A stretch of 64,000 nucleotides of DNA, taken from contig OZ023269.1 in assembly GCA_964006375.1 (NCBI GenBank), positions 131,906,309 through 131,970,308 of the forward strand, given 5' to 3'. A program made the position numbers and the translations under genes. The stretch is from Tillus elongatus (taxonomy: Eukaryota; Arthropoda; Insecta; Coleoptera; Cleridae). Shown one piece after another: positions 58,395 to 64,000 of this stretch. Under the pieces are notes generated by a model that saw only the letters and a program-made list of their open reading frames with translations, was not told where the DNA came from and searched no databases. Position 1 is the first letter of the stretch. Every line of letters starts with the position of its first letter.

Positions 58395-59755
58395 ATTCAA
58401 AAGTTATTAAGTAAATAATGGGCCGATTTTGATAAAATTTGGTGAGTAAATTCCTTTTGCTTGGATAAGTTCCGTTAGCCAGGAAAATTGGAACAGTTTT
58501 TCCGGGAAAATTTTAGGTTTTCTTTTGAAAAAAATTCATATTTCCGGAAATAACGATGCTCTGGCAACCAAATTTGGCAAGCTGGTTTATATTGTAAAAA
58601 CCAAAACTTAGGTCTCTAAGTTGAAAGAAAACAAGTTATCGGCACTTAATAAAGCAAAATTTCAGTGCCACTAAAAGTCAGAGAAGACGCAATGCCAAAT
58701 TATTGCATGTATTAAACAAAATCTATTAAATGTTAAAATATTACAGACAACGTTTATCTTTTCAAGGCGCAAAAAGTTGAAGAAGTACCTGAAAGATTAT
58801 TTTAAAAATTTTATAATTTGTCTCCTGTAAATGTCAAACTGCAGATTTTAAACGTGACAATTAGTATAAGTATTGTGGGTTATAAGTAGTAAATATTGCA
58901 TAAAATATATATCAGAATGTTTTAGATTTATGCTACACTTCTCATTTGTTAAAATATTTGCAAAATCTGCCTCTAAAGACCATACATATTACAAATAAAT
59001 AACCTAACGCCATTATCGGTTATCTACCTTTCATTTCAGAGTGTGATACAAGGATCTCAGGGTGTAATTGTAAGTTGCATGGCTAATGAGCGAAGGTACG
59101 CCGGTTCAAATCTCACGCTGACTGAATTTCTCTTTCAACTTTTTTTTACTTCTTTTCGTCTTTGATTCAATTTTAACGTTATCTGATCAGACTGTGTAAT
59201 TCCGATATTTTTTTTGCGACTTTTTGTTTGATAGATAAGCACTTTTAAGATTTTTAATTGCAGTTTAATAGCAGTTGTTGCCTTTAGTTGGTAAAACCGT
59301 TCCACAGTTACCATAGACGTAGAGATTTGTGACATCCCAGGAGGTTGTTTTCTTCTCTACAGCCGGGTTCAATTTTTACAGCATCCACACGCAAAATAAT
59401 TTTCTCTGTGAAGCCATAGCAAATGTACCTACTTCTGTATTTAGATCAGATTTTGAATATGATTTATTTATTTCATTTATTTCTATTAGCTAATTTTCTT
59501 GTACAAATTGTTCTTTTAATCGCGAATTTTCTTATAAATGAATTTAATGAATTTTCTTTGAAGAAACATTTGTTAATAATTTTTACATGAAAAATTATTC
59601 AATTCAGGGAACATTTTTTAAACAAAATTCGTCGAGAATAAGGTTTTAATGGATTTTTGTGCAAACAAATTATTTTATTTTTAATTTTAATTACAGATTA
59701 GGTATATAATTTCAATTTTATGTATTCCTGCTTTCATTAACAAAAGATATTTTTT
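58395..59755 (+). repeat. Family B repeat, copy B4
   Basis: R block ('gggccgattttgataaaatt', 58420; no SSR before it), 'cagtgccactaaaagtcaga' (58663), tRNA-like near 59048-59122 (B box 'cggttcaaatctcac'), 'ggtaaaaccgttccacagtt' (59290), one copy of the 480-bp unit start, ending at about 59755. Confidence 0.75.
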
Positions 59756-59954
59756 ATATTTGTTTACAAATTGATCAAGTTGTCAATCTATTGGTTTCTA
59801 ATTCTACATTTCATCCACAGGGAAAGACTAGATTATCCATTTCAGCTGAAAACGCAAAAATCACTCTCTTGCAGGTTCATAGCATTTATCCTTTCACAAA
59901 AATTGCATAAGTATGTTAGTTTCAGCAGAACATCACCGTTAAAAAAAATGCCGG

Positions 59955-61075
59955 TATATTTGTACTAAAAGTTCTTGAAAAACACAGTCTAATCCACGAC
60001 AGGCAGTATGGATTCTGTCAGCGCAGATTAACTGCGGACATCCTTTCCTTTGTCACCCATTCTTGAAACAAGTCTATAGAACTACACGTTGAATCCCAGA
60101 TTATCGCTCTAGACATATCCAAAACATTCGACCAGGTCTGGCACGCAGCACTTCCGGCCTATGGCCTACCACCAAAACTCTGTACCTGGACAGAAAATTT
60201 CCTCTCCAACCGGAGCATTTCTGTTATCGTGGATGGCCATTCCTCTAAACTGTATCCAATTAATGCAGGAGTCCCTCAAGGTTCAGCTTTAGCCCCTACT
60301 TTGTTTCTTCTCCAGATCAATGACCTCATCTCTAGCACATCCAACCCAGTTCACAGTTACGCGGATGAGAGCACCCTCCACTCAAATATACAATATTCTA
60401 AGCCTGTCTCTTTAGCCCAATTAGATGAGGATCGCAGACACTTGTTGGCATTTCTGTGGATCGAAATGTCAATTGGCACCAACATGTCACATCACTTGCA
60501 GAAGCGGCTGCTAAGAAATTAGGTTTCCTCTTCCGGGCTCGCAAATACTTTTCACCAGCTAATCTCTATGCCTTATATACTTCACAAATAAGGCCAAACC
60601 TCGAATAATGCTCCCATATCTGGGGTGCCGGTGCCGCTTCTACACTCGCTATCCGGGACTCCATTAAGAAGAGAGCAATACGTCTCATCGATGACCCCAC
60701 CCTCGCCCAAAGGCTGCCATCCTTTGCCCACCGACGTGCCGTTGGTGACCTCTCTCTTTTTTATAGATATTTGCACGGGCACTGCTCAGAGGAGCTTTCT
60801 TACATAGTTCCTCCACCTGCTGCCCTCAGCAGATCTATCAGGGGAACAGAGCGAATGCACCCTTTTACTGCCCAGGTCACCAGACATAGAACATCTTGTT
60901 ATGCCCGCTATTTTGTCCCGAGGACTTCCAAGTTGTGAAATGTGTGTTTTTCCTTCTCCTCCAAACCTTCAAGTCCAGAATAAACAAGTTGCCTCTTTCC
61001 TCCTTGTCGACACACACGGTGCGATAGTATTTAGGCTGTAAGCCCTCGTGGTATGTTGTTGAAATATAAAAAAAT
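59955..61075 (+). pseudogene. Jockey/CR1-like non-LTR retrotransposon, RT half (copy J3)
   Basis: 'IIALDISKTFDQVWH' (first catalytic Asp), 'GVPQGSALAPTLFLLQIND' (60260), 'SYADEST' where YADD is expected (second Asp to Glu), an internal deletion near 60445, 'ARKYFSPANLYALY', 'THCTL'-type thumb text, 'AHRRAVGDL', 'RTSKL', then the same 3' UTR as J1 and J2, ending '...ttgaaatataaaaaaat' at about 61075. Several stops (for example near 60065, 60608 and 60937). 5'-truncated just before the RT palm. Longest RT-bearing member of this family here. Confidence 0.8.
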
Positions 61076-61267
61076 GTTTTAAAAAATATAAATTTCTTCA
61101 TATAAATTGTTATTGCGCATACTACATACGTACAGACTATTTACCTGGCTTCGCTAACGTTTGTTTTCTCCTCTGTAAACGGTTTTGCTGTTTGACAGCA
61201 TGGAATTGTCTCATGTATGATGATGCTGTCAAAAATCTAAACAGAGATGAAAACAAACTATTGTAAA

Positions 61268-61275
61268 GCCAGAGA

Positions 61276-61360
<85 letters not shown>
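61268..61360. repeat. (TAA)n microsatellite, ~93 bp
   Basis: Uninterrupted TAA repeat. It lies exactly at the 3' end of the minus-strand retrotransposon that follows, so it reads (ATT)n on that strand and is probably its tail. Confidence 0.95.
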
Positions 61361-61707
61361 TTTATTGTTCAAGATAACAATTTCTGATAAAATACAAGGT
61401 GTCTTAACATATAAAGCTTAAATAAGATAAAATGAACATATGAATAATTAATTAATTAATGTATTAAGTTAATGAGTGTACTGTAAATCCGTAGGATTTG
61501 TGTGTACACCTTCTTCATTTCTGTTTTACTTTTTAGATGTAAATTAACATAATATAATATTGACATACTAACTAAATATATTAACATTCCTAAAGTTCTT
61601 AAATTAGCCTAAATAAACCTTAATATCTACAACACTAAAACTTTAAAAGTATATGTACTGCATGACGTGACTGACCGCGGTTACAATTCAAGAACGATAT
61701 TGATTGT

Positions 61708-62967
61708 TTACAATTTATTAATTTTCTTTTTAACAAGTGTTTTATGCATTTTATACCAATTTTTTAGGGTTTTATTGAAAATTTTAGTTTTATTATGTAA
61801 GATTATTAATGGAATCTCATTGTATATCAAAGGACCAAAGTATGAGATATGTTGCTGTGTGAGGTTTAGTGCCTTAAAGGGCACTGATAGTTTGTCGTTG
61901 CTTATTGACCTAGTAGTTATTTTATGAGACAGCGGCGTCCGATAAATGGGAAACTTTTTCATAAACTTGGCAACCGATAATATGTACAGGTCTGTTAAGT
62001 TAGCCAAATCACTATCCTGGAATACTTGTGTACTTGGGTATAATTTAGGTTTGTTTAACATTGTTTTTATTATCCATTTTTGTGTAACTCTAAGGCATTT
62101 TAAGTGAGTTTCGTATGCGTTTCCCCATGCCGTAATAGCATAGTTTAAGATAGATTCGACAATGCAACTATAAACGCACTTTAACCACTTCCAGGATAGA
62201 ATTTCACGTAACTGTTTAAATTTATATACAGTTTTTCGAATTTTGTTGTTTATATATTCTATATGTACATTCCATTTTAGGTGCTGGTCAATGAAAACGC
62301 CCAAATATCTAACACTGCTATCTTGTCTTATGTTGTTGCATGTGCAATAATTTCCCGGGACACAATCATAATCATGCACGACAATACTGTTTATATTTGG
62401 TGTATGTGATGCCAATGGGGTGAATGTTAAAAATTTTGTTTTGTTCAAGTTTATTGTCAACATGTTTTTGTCAAGCCATGTCTTGACTTTTCTGACACCC
62501 TCGGAGGCGACATTTGCTACATTGTGCCAGTTGGAATCGTTGAAAAGCAAAACAGTATCGTCTGCAAAGCATACAATCTTGCCACATATATTAACATCGA
62601 GTAATTCATTTATGTACAGCAAAAACAAAATAGGTCCGAGGACCGTGCCTTGAGGCACACCGCATGCTACGTCCTTGTAGTTACTGAACGAGTCATTTAT
62701 TTTAACTCTCTGTCTTCGTTTGTATATATATGATTTAAATAGCTCTAAAGTAGTGCCTCTGATGCCAATGTTTTCGAGTTTTTGGATGAGAATATCATGT
62801 GCAATGGTATCAAAAGCCTTGGCAAGATCGAGAAAAACTCCAATGCATTTGTTACCTTTATCTATACTGTTACTAATATATTGTGTGACCTCGGCTATTG
62901 CTTTTTCCGTGCTAGATCCCTGTCGAAAGCCATGCTGATTCGTGCTGAGTACATTGTTTTTTTCCAC
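61708..62967 (-). CDS. Non-LTR retrotransposon reverse transcriptase, largely intact (5'-truncated)
   Basis: A 419-codon open frame. In order: 'QHGFRQGSST' (RT1/2), 'GVFLDLAKAFDTI' (first catalytic Asp, about residue 45), 'GVPQGTVLGPILFLLYINE' (about 105), 'CFADDTVLLF' (catalytic FADD, about 135), 'LNLNKTKF'-type segment, 'VRYLGVFIDQ' (thumb, about 220), and a C-terminal 'HISYFGPLIYNEIP', equivalent to the SLWN.LP box. Fits the Jockey/CR1/L2 group rather than the R1/I group: no RNase H, no CCHC finger. The frame stays open upstream to about 63036 ('KLIEQCIKSRLLSYVE'), where the copy is truncated. Expected endonuclease and ORF1 are absent. The (TAA)n tract at 61268-61360 is the likely 3' tail. 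No inactivating change seen within the RT. Confidence 0.85.
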   Translation of the reverse strand: MEKNNVLSTNQHGFRQGSSTEKAIAEVTQYISNSIDKGNKCIGVFLDLAKAFDTIAHDILIQKLENIGIRGTTLELFKSYIYKRRQRVKINDSFSNYKDVACGVPQGTVLGPILFLLYINELLDVNICGKIVCFADDTVLLFNDSNWHNVANVASEGVRKVKTWLDKNMLTINLNKTKFLTFTPLASHTPNINSIVVHDYDCVPGNYCTCNNIRQDSSVRYLGVFIDQHLKWNVHIEYINNKIRKTVYKFKQLREILSWKWLKCVYSCIVESILNYAITAWGNAYETHLKCLRVTQKWIIKTMLNKPKLYPSTQVFQDSDLANLTDLYILSVAKFMKKFPIYRTPLSHKITTRSISNDKLSVPFKALNLTQQHISYFGPLIYNEIPLIILHNKTKIFNKTLKNWYKMHKTLVKKKINKL

Positions 62968-63045
62968 GTAGGAAAGAAGTCTAGATTTGATGCACTGCTC
63001 GATGAGTTTACCTATAGTCTCTATATATGTATATATTATAAATTT

Positions 63046-64000
63046 CTTGTTGCCGTTTGAACGTAGAAAACGCTATGGGTCAGAGAAGGACATAAGACCA
63101 AACATTTGGTATAATAAACTAAATTTATGAAATTTAGAGGATAAAAAAATATTTTTTTTTGTGCTAAATTTAAAACAATAAAAATAATTATACAGAAATT
63201 CCGAAAAATTGAAACGCCATAATGAAGGATTATCTGACATGTAAGTGACAATATGATGTTAGTTTGTTTAAGTTCTAAGATATATTTTATCATATTACTA
63301 GCCTAATATCCGGTGCTATTCAGGTAATATACCTAACTACATTCCAATCTTCTATTAGACAGGAAAATTAAGTTATTTTTAAACGGCATCAGGAGTGTCA
63401 CCATTCACCTCAGCAACCACGAAAACGATGGAATCGACACTAATATCAGTATTGTTACATATCATCTTTTTCACACCGCACCCTAGGGGTGCTAAGGGTG
63501 TTTTACCTCCACAGTATTTGTTCCAGATATACCAAGTTTGGTTGAATTAGCTCCAGGCGTTACAGAGTTATATATACACACACACAAATGCTCATATTAA
63601 TCCAATATTTATACGTTCTCATAATAATTCATTATTCATACGTTCTGCACGCCTTACGTCCATTAAAATTTGCATGCGCGAAAAAGCAAACCAAATCTCA
63701 CGTTTCCTCATTAGAAAAACAATTATATCATGACATATTTTAGGTAATCTTGTAAAAAACCTTATCATAATAACCACTAATGGAAAAATAAGACATAAGT
63801 TAGTTTTTGTAAAAAAAGCAAAATGCTTCTTAAAACTCGCTACCATTAAGCACTTGCTGCGACATGACCTTTTTGTTTATGCACATTTTTTACGTTCAGA
63901 AGATACGAGTAAACTTTTTGTTATTGAGATCACGTAACATACAGATAAATTTTAAAACGTGTTTTGACTTATACGCTCATTATCACTTGTGTAAGATATC
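63046..64000. repeat. Mostly unassigned; SSR-linked motif and TIR relic
   Basis: 63530-63590 reads 'ataccaagtttggttgaatt', 'gctccaggcgttacagagtt' and then a TA/CA microsatellite, a layout like the R block plus SSR of families A and B. 63831-63865 ('ctcgctaccattaagcactt' then 'gctgcgac') is a degenerate TIR-element end. Nothing else recognised. Confidence 0.4.

Noticed and set aside
58159..58395. Lysine-rich 78-codon gene
   Set aside because: Another frame of the same DNA matches the C-terminal end of the RTE-like family, and the frame runs into family B sequence.

Overview
This 64-kb window is AT-rich eukaryotic DNA made almost entirely of transposable-element debris. I found no host protein-coding gene, rRNA, functional tRNA, operon or CRISPR array. 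The mix of I/R1-clade non-LTR retrotransposons with RNase H and C-terminal CCHC fingers, RTE and Jockey/CR1-like elements, a Penelope-like element, a mariner-like transposase relic, tRNA-derived SINEs and many long (TA)n tracts suggests a large, repeat-rich arthropod genome, most likely an insect. The order is a guess (a beetle would fit) and nothing in the window fixes it.

Two related, multi-kilobase, non-coding repeat families form the backbone. Family A has copies at about 1-2077, 14170-15880, 30655-32495 and 55745-56975 (+), and 18943-20500, 27909-28870, 39461-41520, 42890-43965 and 53470-54560 (-). Its order is: an arm starting TTAGTGAATTTTC, a (TA)n tract, a conserved 'R block', a degenerate tRNA-like segment, a second arm, often a second (TA)n, a third arm variant, and a terminal ~300-bp inverted-repeat element ending in GACGCAGCAAGTGCG. 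Family B (28875-30650 and 33890-34687 on -; 42199-42885, 50202-52560 and 58395-59755 on +) shares the R block and a tRNA-like segment but differs downstream, and carries tandem ~480-bp units. The smallest relative, at 57648-58060, is two inverted arms around a (CT)n(TA)n tract.

Retrotransposon remnants sit between and inside these. 2.6-7.1 kb: RTE, transposase, Jockey/CR1-like and R1-like pieces. 10.3-13.3 kb: an RNase H family copy and an RTE piece. 16.8-18.4 kb: an RNase H-type element on minus. 20.5-22.5 kb: a three-level nest of I/R1-like elements. 29.5-30.2 kb: a young 5'-truncated RNase H insertion with a clean target duplication. 46.2-47.2 kb: a Penelope-like C terminus with a GIY-YIG-like domain. 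60.0-63.0 kb: a decayed Jockey/CR1-like copy and a largely intact reverse transcriptase reading frame with an FADD box.

The most unusual items are hammerhead-ribozyme-like cores in head-to-head Penelope-type repeats (25.1-25.9 and 38.0-38.2 kb); three 55-74-bp 'tail-only' insertions of the RNase H retrotransposon family with recognisable target duplications; a 1.1-kb foldback element with an 8-bp duplication and a G14 core; and the repeated association of one short sequence block with microsatellites. Nothing here forms a functional pathway: the elements act on each other only through nesting and, by inference, trans-mobilisation of non-autonomous copies.
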